Shown: positions 16,304-26,014, numbered from the stretch's first letter. The stretch is 64,000 bases of DNA from Saprospiraceae bacterium (GCA_016714985.1 JADKBS010000012.1:62001-126000), one strand, 5' to 3'. Notes: generated by a model from the sequence alone, not told the origin. Numbers and translations are program-made.

Positions 16304-19300
16304 TTATTCCCAAACCGCCCCCACGCCCAACTCCCAAGCCTTTTTGTTGAACGCAGGAATCTCTTTCTCCAACAAAGCCTTACCCGTTGCCTCCAACCCT
16401 ATCCATTGCGCCTCCAACTCCTTCTTTCGATCCCGTGATGCCTGGTTCGGCCTCGGAATATCGCTTTCCGTTTGGTTGATGAGGAACAGGTACTCCGCCG
16501 TGAACTTGTTCGGGAAATTCTCCACGTCGTCATAAGCTTTGGACTTCCGCTGAATCATCTCTTCGTCCCAGGCTTTCAGGCGGGCGGTGAGGGCTTTCCC
16601 TTCAGCTTGGAGGGGCTTGTATTTGTCCTCGGCGGGCAGCTTTCCGAGCAAGTTTTCCAATTGCAAACGCTTGGTATTCAACGAGTTGATGAGGTTGTGC
16701 ATCTGTGTCAGCTTGCCTTCCATTTCACCCATCAGGGCATGGTACTCGGCGTAGGTTTTGGCATCGGTAAGGTAGTTCGGGTTGGGCAGTATTTCCGCTT
16801 CGGAGGCGGCGGTTTGATTGCCCATTTTCAAGCTAAGGGCGTACTTACCCGGCGAGGCTTTGTGCCCCCGGAAGCTCGCTTCCAGGTAAGCATCTTTTAT
16901 GCCGGGCATGGTCGCATGGCGCAAGTCCCAGACAAAGCGGTTCAGTCCTTTTGCCTTGGGCAATGTGGGTTCTGCGGACGGGCCGCCATCCCAAGGCGTG
17001 AACGAAGGGTCGGGCTTGGAGGTGAAGCTGCGCACCAATTTCCTTGTGAGTCCTTGATTTCCAAGGTGATATGGACGGAGTCGTGTACCTCCGGCAGGTG
17101 GTAATAGATGACCGCCCCATTCGCCGGGTTGACGCCATGCGTGGGGTGGCTCCCCTTGAAGTCGAGGTCGGTTTTGTTCAACGGGCTGCTGCCATTGGCC
17201 AAGATCGTTGCCGCAGGCGAATAGATGAAGATGCCGCCGCCTGCCGACTGCGAACTGCCCCCTGCCGAACTGCCGACTGAACCCGGCTTCCATTGCCGTA
17301 GCAAGCTCAGGTCATCCAAAATCCAGAACGAGCGCCCGGAGGTGGCGGCGATGAGGTTGCCTTTGTATACCCGCAGGTCGGTGATGGGGGCTAAGGGCAA
17401 ATTGAGTTGGAAGGGCGACCACGACTTGCCGCCGTCCCAGGAGAGGTAAACGCCCGTTTCCGTACCGGCGAAGAGCAGGTCAGGTCGCACTTCGTCTTCC
17501 CGAACCACCCTTGTAAAGGCCCCTTGCGGAATGCCCGTGCTGATGTTCGACCAGGTTTTGCCATAGTCCGTGCTTTTGTAGAGGCCGGGCGTGTGGTCGT
17601 TGAACTTGTAGCGGCTGGTGGCGATATAGACCGTGGCCGGGTCGTGCGGCGACACCTCGATGGCGTTGATGAGGCATTCCTTTAAGCCCGACGGGGTCAC
17701 GTTTTGCCACGTTTTACCACCGTCACGGGTAAGTTGCACAAGGCCATCGTCGCTGCCCGTGTAGATGACGCCCCGCTCGTGCGGCGACTCCATCACGTAG
17801 GCAAGGGTGCCGTAGTTCTCCGCACCCACGGCTTCGTTGGTGTAGGGCCCGCCGCCTTTGCCCTGTTTTTCCTTTTCGTTGCGGGTGAGGTCGGGCGATG
17901 CCTCCTCCCAGGTCAGGCCCATGTCACGGGTGCGCAGCAGCAATTGCGCACCGTGGTAATAGGTGTTCGGCTCGTGCTTCGACCAAATGATGGGGGCGTT
18001 CCAATTGAAACGGTATTTCATGTCCTTGGTCTCACGGGCGAGGTACTGGATGGGAGCCGCCATGATGTTCGTGCCAGCCTTCGCCTTGGTGTCCAGCACT
18101 TCGATAGTGCCCAAATAACTGCCGCCGAGCACGTAGCGTGGGTCGTCGGGATTGAAGGCGAGGAATGCGCTCTCACCGCCCGCCGAGTAAGTCCAGCTTT
18201 CCTGGGTGATGCCGCTGCTGTTGAGTTCCCGGCTGGAAATGACCACGGAGCTGTTGTCCTGTTGCCCCGCATAAATTCGGTACGGGAACTGGTTGTCCAC
18301 ATTGATTCGATAAAACTGGGCGGTGGGCATATTGGCCTGCGTGCTCCAGGTATTGCCAAAATTAAGGCTGATGGACGCCCCGCCATCGTCGCCCATGACC
18401 ATGTTCCGGTTGTTTTTAGGGTTAATCCAAAGGTCGTGGTAATCGCCATGCGCTCCTTCGATGGTTTCCCAAGTCTTGCCGCCGTCTTGCGAGCGAAGCG
18501 CAGGCGCACTGAGGACATAAACCGTGTTGTCGTTCAGCGGGTCGGCGAACACTTCGATATAGTACCAGGCCCGCTGGTCGAGGCGCTGGTCGTTGGAGAC
18601 CTTCGTCCAGGATTTACCAGCGTTGTTGCTCACGAAAAGGCCGCCTTTCTCTTTTTCCGAATCGCTTTCAATCACGGCATAGACCCGGTCGGGGTTCGAG
18701 CGGCAAACCTCGATGGCCATCTTGCCCTTTTCCTCCGGCAAGCCCTCGTGGATTTTGTTCCAAGCCTTGCCGCCGTCCGTGGTTTTGTAAAGCCCGCTAC
18801 CGGGGCCGCCACTGTTGATTTTCCAAGGCTGGCGGCCATGCTCCCACATGGCAGCGTAGAGCACATCGGGGTTGTTCATGTCCATGGAAAGCTCGGAGCA
18901 GCCTGTTTTTTCATCCACGAACAGCACCCTATCCCAAGTCTTGCCGCCATCCACGCTTTTATAGATACCTCGTTCAGCGGTCGGCCCATAGAGCGCCCCT
19001 TGCGCCGCCACATAGACCACATCCGGGTTTTGTGGGTGGATGCGGATGCGGGAGATATGCTGCGTGCCGGCCAACCCCATTTTCTGCCAGGTCTTCCCGG
19101 CGTCGGCGGATTTGTAAACCCCGTCGCCGTGGTGCGTCATCACGCCCCGCACGGCATGTTCGCCCATGCCCACATAGACCACGTGCGGGTGGCTCTCCGA
19201 TACGGCAATCGCCCCCACGGAACCCGTCGTGAAAAAGCCATCCGAGATATTGTTCCAGGTATTGCCCATGTCGTCCGTCTTCCAAATGCCGCCCCCGGTC

Positions 19301-19536
19301 ACGCCCATGTAGTAGGTGTTCGGGTCGCCGACCACGCCGCTGACGGCCACCGAGCGCCCTCCCCTGAACGGGCCGATGCTGCGCCATTTCATGGGCTTGA
19401 AAGTGGCATTGAGGTCTAGGACAGCAGCAGGTGCCGGTTTGGGCGAAGGTGCCGCTTTTGCCTGCGGCTTTTTTTGGGCGGTTGCGGTGCAAAGGAAAAG
19501 GCCGAAAAGGGCAAGGAGGAGGGTTTGTTTTGACAT
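16304..19536 (-). pseudogene. Large exported BNR/VPS10-like repeat protein, one frameshift
   Basis: Translation from ATG 19536 gives a signal peptide (MSKQTLLLALFGLFLCTATA) and a long BNR/Asp-box propeller region (KTDDMGNTW, KSVDGGKTW, RDMGLTWEE, TRDGGKTW, KSTDYGKTW). This is the family often labelled glycosyl hydrolase or VPS10-like. After IKDSQG near 17041 the frame changes and continues as LVRSFTSKPDPSFTPWDGG, RFVWDLRHATMPG and a helical C-terminal region to TAA 16304. One A (plus strand, 17037-17041) appears missing from a short run; restoring it gives one chain of about 1,077 residues. No T9SS sorting domain is seen at the end. Substrate is unknown, and labels such as sialidase would go beyond the data. 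Confidence 0.85.
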
Positions 19537-19631
19537 GGTGAAGGTCGTTTTGTTTGAGGGGCAAGGTAGGGATTTTGGGGACATTGGGGGATAAGTTGGG
19601 GGGCTGAGTTTGGGTGCTGTTTGGTTCACGG

Positions 19632-19851
19632 GACGTTTACTCTAATGTCGTCAACTTAAGGTAAATTGATTGTTGATTGACGATTACATGATTACATGAT
19701 TGTTGATGGAATGTAAGATATGATATTGAAGATGGCGGCCAATCGTCAATGAACCATCCGCCATCACATCAACAATCGTCAATCATGTAATCAACAATCG
19801 TCAATCAAAACAAGATACTGGCGCTAAGTTGACGACATAAGACGTTTACTC
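19632..19851. mobile_element. 198-bp non-autonomous inverted-repeat element (MITE-like) with 11-bp target duplication
   Basis: GACGTTTACTC is repeated directly at 19632-19642 and 19841-19851. Between them (19643-19840) the ends are inverted: TAATGTCGTCAACTTA on the left and the complement of TTATGTCGTCAACTTA on the right, 15 of 16 positions equal. The interior is also a long imperfect palindrome built of GATTGTTGAT / ATCAACAATC motifs. No transposase is encoded. Duplications of 10-12 bp fit, among others, IS4-group transposases; the parent element is not in the window. Confidence 0.8.
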
Positions 19852-19991
19852 CTTTAGGATTTGCTCGAACTATGTCTTTTTTTACGGGAGGGTTTGTAGC
19901 TTTGCGGGGATGGATGGAAGACTTGAGACAACGGGTTCAAAATGGAATTCAAGATTTTTTTCCACCTTTGACATATTAAATCATAGGAGGT

Positions 19992-20561
19992 ATGAAAAAA
20001 AAAGCATTTGAATTGTTGGAGATAAGAGAAAGAAATCAATTGGATTTTGATATTAAATCCTTTGAAAACTCTCATAATGTAACATTTCCAATTTGTTATC
20101 GATTGTTTATCGAGAACTTTACTGGTAATTGGGCCTCATCAGAAAAGTTGGAAAATGAGTTTATGGTACCTGAACTTCATGAGTTAAGAAATTTCAAGAC
20201 ATTTTCCTATTCACCAAATCCTAACGAAATTGGAATTCAAAACTTATTGACTCTTGAGCAAATGGAAAGGGTTCTTCCTGAATTCGAGCAGAATGAAACA
20301 ATTAAGAAGCTTGGAATGTGTCCTGTCGCAATAGATACAGCGGGCTCTTATTTTATGGTTGGACTAACAAATGCAAATTTGGATAAGATATTTTTCTATA
20401 GTTTCTTCAGTGATTCGCCACCTCAGCAAATTGCGACAAATATTTTCGAATTTATTAGGTGCTTGGAAATGAACCCATTAAATGAATCCTTGTTTAAAAC
20501 AGAATATTCTAAATTCTACAAGAATTGGGATGAGGGATATTGGAGGGTTAATGAGGGTTAG
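19992..20561 (+). CDS. SUKH (SMI1/KNR4) family protein, likely immunity protein
   Basis: The 189-residue protein has the SUKH outline: an N-terminal helix followed by VTFPICYRLFIENFTGNW (the cores of this family usually read LP..Y..FL...NGG), a middle with IQNLLTLEQME, then MCPVAIDTAGSYFMVGLT and IFFYSFFSDS. SUKH proteins commonly give immunity against polymorphic toxins. AGGAGG lies only one base before the ATG, much closer than usual; no better start is visible. The gene is AT-rich and opens the toxin-immunity island. It has no toxin directly beside it, as expected for an orphan immunity gene. Confidence 0.7.
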   Translation: MKKKAFELLEIRERNQLDFDIKSFENSHNVTFPICYRLFIENFTGNWASSEKLENEFMVPELHELRNFKTFSYSPNPNEIGIQNLLTLEQMERVLPEFEQNETIKKLGMCPVAIDTAGSYFMVGLTNANLDKIFFYSFFSDSPPQQIATNIFEFIRCLEMNPLNESLFKTEYSKFYKNWDEGYWRVNEG

Positions 20562-20670
20562 CATTCGTTATAAAATCTGGTTATACACTTCAAGATGCCC
20601 TTAACCATTCAAAAGCATTAGATGATGCGTTTGGAAGTCGCTTTTTACCTGTTTTTTCAAGTCTTCCAAC

Positions 20671-20739
20671 CCCGTCGTGGCAAGTCTTCCACCTTCCATG
20701 CATAGCAGTACCTAAATAACTGCGAAAAAGGCAATAGTT
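20671..20739. repeat. Truncated copy of the island's GTGGCAAGT inverted-repeat element
   Basis: It matches the left part of the copy at 22478-22692 (CCCGTCGTGGCAAGTCTTCC, then CATGCATAGCAGTACCT and GAAAAAGGCAATAGTT) and then stops. The right terminal repeat is absent. It lies in the gap 20562-20911 between two SUKH genes; nothing else is seen there. Confidence 0.7.
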
Positions 20740-20911
20740 CGAGGTCAATGCAGGGACATCAATAATTGTGTGCTAACTTGTTACCTGAATAGTGTAATTT
20801 TCTACCTTTGAATTTGAATTAGGGGTTGTTAGGGTCAGAACTGGTTTTAAAGGGCACTATGCCAGACCCCTTGGCACATAAAACAATTTTTCACAGGAAA
20901 ATGTTAATAAA

Positions 20912-21375
20912 ATGAATCTATCGGATTTTTTAGAAAAGAGAAATGAACCGGCAACTGTTGCTGAAATTGATGCATTCGAGAAAAAAGATGAAGTTTCTAT
21001 TCCAATGGAATTGAAACTAGTTCTACTTACTCCAACGGTTGTGAGGTATACAATAGATTTGTTGATATGGGTAAAGGTAATACATCTGAGTATTTTGTTG
21101 GTTTCCTATCAATTTCTAGTATCGAATATGCGATAGATCATGTCAAAACCATAGAGTCCGAATATCATTATTACTTTTCTGATGTGTTACTTCCAATAGG
21201 TGATTCTGGGGGAACTAGGTTGCTCTGTGTTGGGAAACAGGGCGATTTTTTGAACAAAGTCTATATGATAGATTACCAAATGTATGATGGTGAAAATTAT
21301 AATTCAACGCTTACTTTTGTTGCGAATTCGATAGGAGATTTGTTAATTCGACTAAAACCTGATATGGAATTCTGA
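20912..21375 (+). pseudogene. SUKH family immunity-type gene with one frameshift
   Basis: The frame from ATG 20912 (MNLSDFLEKRNEPATVAEIDAFE) runs to about 21033. The next frame then gives NGCEVYNRFVDMG, EYFVGFLSISSIEYAID, YYFSDVLLPIGDSGGTRLLC and the end DLLIRLKPDMEF at 21375. Together these make one SUKH protein of about 154 residues with the typical IGDSGGD-like core. One A is missing from an AAA run near 21033. The gene is followed by a 201-bp repeat that also follows another gene in the island. It is either decayed or carries a consensus error. Confidence 0.75.
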
Positions 21376-21383
21376 CTTCAGTT

Positions 21384-21584
21384 GTTGCAAGAATGATACA
21401 TCAGGAATCATCCAGAAACGTTCATTGACATCAGGCCAAAGCTATTGGTACAAATGTTTTCCATTCGTCCAATCGAAGCCATAGCCAACTTCGGTAAAAA
21501 AGAAATTTGAGCAAGTCCTAGAGGGATAATTGTCCCCAAAGGGGCAAGTAAACGTAGCGGCACCTGCGATGGGTAAGGCAGGTA
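21384..21584. repeat. Copy 1 of an approximately 200-bp intergenic repeat
   Basis: It begins TTGCAAGAATGATACATCAG and ends GGGTAAGGCAGGTA, and recurs at 23561-23755 with only scattered differences. In both places it follows a small immunity-type gene. It contains no credible coding frame. Confidence 0.85.
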
Positions 21585-21699
21585 CCCGTTGTGGCAAGTG
21601 TTCCACCTTCCATGCATAGCAGTACCTTGCTGGAACTGTAGTTATACTTACAAACGGGGGCGTAGGTTTGTGGGAGTGTTGGAAGACTTGCCGCAACGG
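21585..21699. mobile_element. Short inverted-repeat element, 115-bp form
   Basis: The left end CCCGTTGTGGCAAGTGTTCC and the right end, whose complement reads CCGTTGCGGCAAGTCTTCCA, form terminal inverted repeats of about 22 bp. The interior (CATGCATAGCAGTACCT, GGAACTGTAGTTATACTTAC) matches the longer copy at 22478-22692 but lacks its inner hairpin. It directly abuts repeat copy 1. The following stretch 21700-22040 shows no gene. Confidence 0.75.
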
Positions 21700-22040
21700 C
21701 GTGATGTTTCCTGAAGTTGACCTTATTCTTATTCATGGGATCAGGCCGAAAAATGGGTGGGGGTTTTTTGGGCGGGTTCCCGAACCCGGCTCTCTCGGCC
21801 TTGTAAGGCAGTGCGGCACAGGGACTATCAGCAGATTTTCAGCAGCCCGCCAACCTGGGAAACTGCTATCCAGGTTTTATCCCCTCACCCTTTTCGGCCT
21901 TCTTAAGTGTCCAGTAGCGTAGGGGATTGTAATAATTTAGCATTCAATTGAAGTCCAATTATGATGTAATTGGATTTTATTACCTTTGTGAACAACCCTT
22001 AACCTGACTTTGTTAGTATCATTAAATATACCACTAAGCA

Positions 22041-22304
22041 ATGGAGTTAGATTTCGAAAATCAGAATTTTTTGTATTTAGCATTTGCTGGCGAAACAAGG
22101 CCGATTTTGGAAAGCATTGATGCGATTAATAATCTATACGGAGCCGAGTTTAAACTGGTGGATGAGGTAGAGGTTGATGGTGTAGAATTTGCAATCGTTG
22201 AAATTGGCAAATCAAGCGTTAAATCAATTTTTCATCTAGGCTTTCTTTGTGCCCAGAAACTTGAAAAACTAAGAGAAAATAAGATTACGCATTGGAGAGT
22301 TTGA
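22041..22304 (+). CDS. Small acidic protein of unknown function in the immunity island
   Basis: An 87-residue protein (MELDFENQNFLYLAFAGETR) with alternating strands and helices (AEFKLVDEVEVDGVEFAIVEIG) and the basic end ENKITHWRV. No family is recognised. It is AT-rich like its neighbours, stands alone between two inverted-repeat elements, and may be another immunity or accessory gene. That role is inferred from position only. Confidence 0.55.
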   Translation: MELDFENQNFLYLAFAGETRPILESIDAINNLYGAEFKLVDEVEVDGVEFAIVEIGKSSVKSIFHLGFLCAQKLEKLRENKITHWRV

Positions 22305-22477
22305 AGATAACCAGTTTTTTCAAGTCTTTCCAAGTTGATATTTGTTGGTACAAGTTTAACCAGTCGCTTCAAGTATGCAAACAGCAGCCCCTTAAAAAAG
22401 GAGTTCTGCGAAGTTTGCAACTTCGCAGGCTGTAAGGTGCAGGTTTGCAGGCATTGTTTTTCAAAATCGCTTATGAA

Positions 22478-22692
22478 CCCGTCGTGGCAAGTGTTCCACC
22501 TTCCATGCATAGCAGTACCTATATAGCTACGAAAAAGGCAATAGTTAGAGCAAGAGTTGATCGGAGCGGCTCTTGCGGTTTCATAGCATTGGCCCGCAAG
22601 AGCCGCTTCGCTCAACTCTTGCTGGAACTGTGGTTATACTTACAAACGGGGGCGTAGGTTTGTGGGAGAGTTGGAAGACTTGCCGCAACGGG
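22478..22692. mobile_element. Short inverted-repeat element, 215-bp form with inner 30-bp hairpin
   Basis: The ends match those of the 115-bp copy (CCCGTCGTGGCAAGTGTTCC left; right complement CCCGTTGCGGCAAGTCTTCC). Inside, 22549-22623 forms a 30-bp stem with two mismatches and a 15-nt loop; its arms begin AGCAAGAGTTGA and contain GCGGCTCTTGCGG. No open frame of note. The element lies in the gap 22305-22787 between two small genes. Confidence 0.78.
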
Positions 22693-22787
22693 TTCTAATT
22701 TGTAAAAGTTAATAGCTTTGTTCTTAAATTCCTGTGTTTGGAATCGTTTGAATACCATAAATTCCAACTTCTTAAAAAAAATTTGTC

Positions 22788-23444
22788 ATGAATGAGTCTG
22801 AAATTAGCAATTTTGTTAGGATGAAAGATGGTGTTTGTAGCTCCTTTATCACTATCAAACAAGCTTTTTACTCTATAGATGGCAACAAAATAAGCAATCA
22901 AGATTTTGTTGATTTGATAAAAAAAGTTTATCAATCTGCTAAAACAGAATTGAGGCTAAAATGGAGAAAACAAGTAAAGGGTCGGTTTCATGATGAGCCT
23001 GATTTGAATAATGAGGCTGATTTATTAAGTCTTTTCTTACCCGAAGATGGTAAATATTATGCATTGAGTTTGTGTTTGGACGCTTCTTTTTACTGGTTTG
23101 ACAGCAATAATGAGTCTATTGGGCAGATATTGTTGCCAGGTGGTTGTATAATTGATTGTATCAAGTGGGTTTATGATGGCACCTCTGCCAATGTAAGCAT
23201 TAATTTGTACTACGAGTTTAATTTGTTTTCGAATCACATCTGTAGTGTGGGCACTTGGGGCACAACCACACCTGAATTAACCTATTTTGAACCTGCCGCA
23301 ATTTTGAATCGAAAGATGATGCGTGATTTTGCAAAAAAGACCTCAGAAGAAACAGGGATGATAACTGAGTTCTCAACGCAAAAGAATAGGGTCATTCCTT
23401 ATGACATGTATGGTTATTTGGATAATGCTGATTATAAGTTGTAG
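22788..23444 (+). CDS. Protein of unknown function in the immunity island
   Basis: The 218-residue cytoplasmic protein (MNESEISNFVRMKDGVCSSF) is AT-rich. It has an N-terminal helical part rich in Lys/Arg (LRLKWRKQVKGRF) and a later beta-rich part (YYALSLCLDASFYWFD, VSINLYYEFNLF). No family is recognised. It is followed by the second copy of the 200-bp repeat, just as the SUKH gene is followed by the first. This supports its being another cassette gene of the same kind, perhaps an immunity protein. The gap 23445-23560 carries only a degenerate inverted-repeat end. Confidence 0.65.
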   Translation: MNESEISNFVRMKDGVCSSFITIKQAFYSIDGNKISNQDFVDLIKKVYQSAKTELRLKWRKQVKGRFHDEPDLNNEADLLSLFLPEDGKYYALSLCLDASFYWFDSNNESIGQILLPGGCIIDCIKWVYDGTSANVSINLYYEFNLFSNHICSVGTWGTTTPELTYFEPAAILNRKMMRDFAKKTSEETGMITEFSTQKNRVIPYDMYGYLDNADYKL

Positions 23445-23560
23445 TGTAAAAAGAGTAGGCCAAGGTGTGCTGTGACAATTGAAACGATTGACACAGATGT
23501 TGCAAGAATGATACATCAGAATACAACCAGTTGTGCCAAGTCTTCTACAACCCTGGGGTA

Positions 23561-23755
23561 AGAATAATACATCAGGACTCATCCAGAAACGTTCATTGAC
23601 ATCAGGCCAAAGCTATTGGTACAAATGTTTCCCATTCGTCCAATCGAAGCAAAGACAACTTCGGCAAAAAAAGAAATTTGAGCAAGCCCTAAAAGGATAA
23701 TTGTCCCCAAAGGGGCAAGTAAGCTAAGTGGCACTTGCGATGGGTAAGGCAGGTA
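23561..23755. repeat. Copy 2 of the approximately 200-bp intergenic repeat
   Basis: It matches 21384-21584 from the TACATCAGGA motif through CATCCAGAAACGTTCATTGA to GGGTAAGGCAGGTA. Just upstream the start of the repeat is duplicated and interrupted by a degenerate GTTGTGCCAAGTCTTC end. Confidence 0.85.
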
Positions 23756-23779
23756 TCACAAGCATTATTTCCAACTTAC

Positions 23780-23889
23780 GGTAGTGGGATATTTTAACTG
23801 GCGCAGTTCCTTTCGTCCCGATAGCGATGCGGGAGGCGGGCAATTTTGAAAACCCATTCGCTTCCATCAGTTAAAAAAGCGCACTACCC
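23780..23889. repeat. 110-bp inverted-repeat segment at the broken 5' end of the toxin gene
   Basis: The left end GGTAGTGGGATATTTTAACT and the right end, whose complement reads GGTAGTGCGCTTTTTTAACT, are similar inverted repeats. The segment ends about 40 bases before the point where the Hint reading frame becomes open. It may mark the breakpoint that removed the N-terminal part of the toxin gene. Confidence 0.55.
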
Positions 23890-23927
23890 AACTCATTTCC
23901 AAGCTTCCGGTTTTTCACCATATATAA

Positions 23928-24818
23928 GGTGTATCCTACGCCCCCTCCGATGATTTTGTCATCTCCCCCGTAACAGGCATCTTTGCGCACCAGTCCAAAA
24001 ACGTTTGGGCCTTGCAGTTTGACAATGGGGAACAATTGGGTGCTACCTACAACCACCCCTTCTACTCGGCCACCCACCAGGAATGGCGGACTGCCGGGCA
24101 GTTGGAAATCGGTGAGGAGGTGCTGACCCTGCACGGGAAGCTCACCTTGGCCGCCAAAGAAAAGCTGGGCGACGGCCCCACCCTGGTTTACAACTTGGAG
24201 GTCAAGGGCTTCCACAACTACTTGGTGGGGAGCGAGGGGATTGTGGTGCACAATGTTTGCTGGAATGAGGTGAATGCTTGGCTGGCTAAGGGGACAGACG
24301 ATTTGAAGCTATACGTCAAGGATTTGTGGGACAACAACAAGTACCCTGATTTTTTCAAAAGGGGCAGTTTTTTTGAGTTTCTGATGAGGGAAAAGAAGTT
24401 CAAAGACTGGAACTTTACTGGCAAACCAAACCCACCCAATTCAACAGGGGATGACATCTCAAATTTTTGGTTGGTTGACTTTTACATTGACATACCTGGA
24501 GGGAGGAAAGTGGCAAGCATGAAAACTACAACAGTTGACGATGTAAGCAAGTGGTTGACAGGGGATAACAAGAAACACGTTGAAAAGCTAAGCGAACGGA
24601 AGGCACTTGAAACCTTTCCACCGTTTGCGCCTCCATTTGAACCCCTTCCAACGGATACAAGAGTAATTAGAGACGTGAAAGAAGTCGAACTTCATATTTT
24701 CTTGCCCAAAGACAAGTGGGATTATGCTGATCCAGCAGTATGGCAGGCTGCCATAGACCAAGTGGCAGGTCAAGGAAACGTGAAAGTATTATTGGACTAT
24801 GTCGAAAGAAATTTATGA
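23928..24818 (+). pseudogene. Orphan polymorphic-toxin C-terminus: Hint domain plus putative nuclease toxin
   Basis: The frame opens after a TAA at 23925 with no start codon. It reads VISPVTGIFAHQSKNVWALQFDNGEQLGATYNHPFYS in Hint style (split here for length: the key part is ATYNHPFYS) and ends the Hint domain with VYNLEVKGFHNYLV and VVHN. The following 190 residues form the toxin domain. Its RGSFFEFLM, later LVDFYIDIPGGRKVASMKT resembles the E...D...xxK pattern of PD-(D/E)XK nucleases; this is a motif-level inference. The long N-terminal delivery part (RHS or similar) is missing, so this is a displaced toxin cassette. The stop overlaps the start of the next gene as ATGA. Confidence 0.75.
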
Positions 24819-25783
24819 GTATGGACTTAATTATTTCAAAACTTATTTCGAAGAAAGGAGATATTGAGAAAAGTGAAATGCTAAATATCTCCTTTAAAGA
24901 ATGGGAACAGGCTGTAATAGCTAATCCAGAATTCCATTTTACAGCAGAATTGTACGAGTGGGCAAAGAATTCGTATAAGGTAAAACACCTTGAAGCAGTC
25001 ATTCTGTCGAAGTCGAATTCCAATACAGGGGCAAGATTGTTTTATAATGGCTTTTGGTTTGTGATCAAGGTTGAATTTCCAAATAAGTTGGAAGCGGAGC
25101 TTGTGCCCATCATCGCTGACTTTGCGGCATCTTTGAATGCACATTTAATGGTTACGTATTCCAAGCCGTACCCCAAGGAGAAAATCGAGGAATTCAGGAA
25201 GCTGCAAACTACGATAACGCCAGTAGAAAAAAAACGCTACACAGAAGCCCAACTCGGCATCGAGACCGCATGGTTGGCCATCCAGGGCCTGCCTTTGCAA
25301 TCGGTGGTTGAGCTACTGGGCCTAAAACTTAGCGGGCAAGCGGGTTGGGAGGAGGCCATCCAGCTTACCTGTGGCAAGCAGGTAATGGCAGCCCCCCCGC
25401 TGAACGGCTGGACGGTGCTGCAAGGGTTCAGCTTGCCGAGCCTTATCCACGAGTGCTTTGGCCATTTAGACGACGAAGCGCATCCCGACAAGTCAATCGT
25501 GCATTTCCTGGAAACATTGACCAAGGCAGGTGGCAAGGCACAGTTCCACATGCACAACGAGACGAGCAGTTTCTATGCGGCCCACGGTGCGGAGGCTGGC
25601 AAGGTCGTTTTCAGGTACATGCACAGCGAGGTACACCATATAGTAGAAGGCCAAGTGCCAAAGACCACCACGGGCGCAGTGGATGTGCATGAGGTAGGGC
25701 GGTCGCATGGCATTGATTTGGAGGCGTACTGCTATCGGGAGGAAACCCTAAAATTGCAGGTACCGCTCTATCAGAAAAAATAG
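24815..25783 (+). CDS. Putative immunity protein coupled to the Hint toxin
   Basis: The 322-residue protein (MSMDLIISKLISKKGDIEKS) starts in the ATGA overlap with the toxin stop, so its translation is coupled to that of the toxin. No signal peptide or membrane helix is present. The first third is AT-rich and helical. The C-terminal two thirds are richer in GC (QLGIETAWLAIQGLPLQSVV, FSLPSLIHECFGHLDD, HEVGRSHGIDLEAYCYREE), as if two parts of different origin were joined. No family is recognised. Position is the main evidence for an immunity role. Confidence 0.68.
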   Translation: MSMDLIISKLISKKGDIEKSEMLNISFKEWEQAVIANPEFHFTAELYEWAKNSYKVKHLEAVILSKSNSNTGARLFYNGFWFVIKVEFPNKLEAELVPIIADFAASLNAHLMVTYSKPYPKEKIEEFRKLQTTITPVEKKRYTEAQLGIETAWLAIQGLPLQSVVELLGLKLSGQAGWEEAIQLTCGKQVMAAPPLNGWTVLQGFSLPSLIHECFGHLDDEAHPDKSIVHFLETLTKAGGKAQFHMHNETSSFYAAHGAEAGKVVFRYMHSEVHHIVEGQVPKTTTGAVDVHEVGRSHGIDLEAYCYREETLKLQVPLYQKK

Positions 25784-26014
25784 GTGTGCCTGGTTATGGC
25801 AAGTATTCCACCTTGCCGCCCAAGCGACACCTTAACAACTGCCAAAAAAAGCAGTACTTTAAGCAAGTATTGAGCGTAGCGGCCCAAGCGGACACCATAC
25901 TACTGAACCGCAAGTGCGGCCATGCTCAAAACTGGATATAACCATGTTTGTTTTACAAGGTGGTTTTGAGTAAGTATCGTGAAACACTTGGTAAAGCGGG
26001 GTACTTCCAACCCA
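25784..26014. other. Gap with degenerate inverted-repeat ends
   Basis: A GGTTATGGCAAGTATTCCAC motif at about 25793-25812 is a worn form of the island's element end. The rest has short GC-rich blocks (AGCGTAGCGGCCCAAGCGG) but no gene or terminator that I can support. Confidence 0.5.

Noticed and set aside
17704..19419. 571-codon plus-strand frame opposite the BNR-repeat gene
   Set aside because: It is the antisense shadow of a GC-rich gene whose sense strand has a signal peptide and clear BNR motifs.
23760..23927. N-terminal part of the Hint-toxin gene
   Set aside because: Stops interrupt all three plus frames and the segment is an inverted repeat. No RHS or filament sequence is encoded there.
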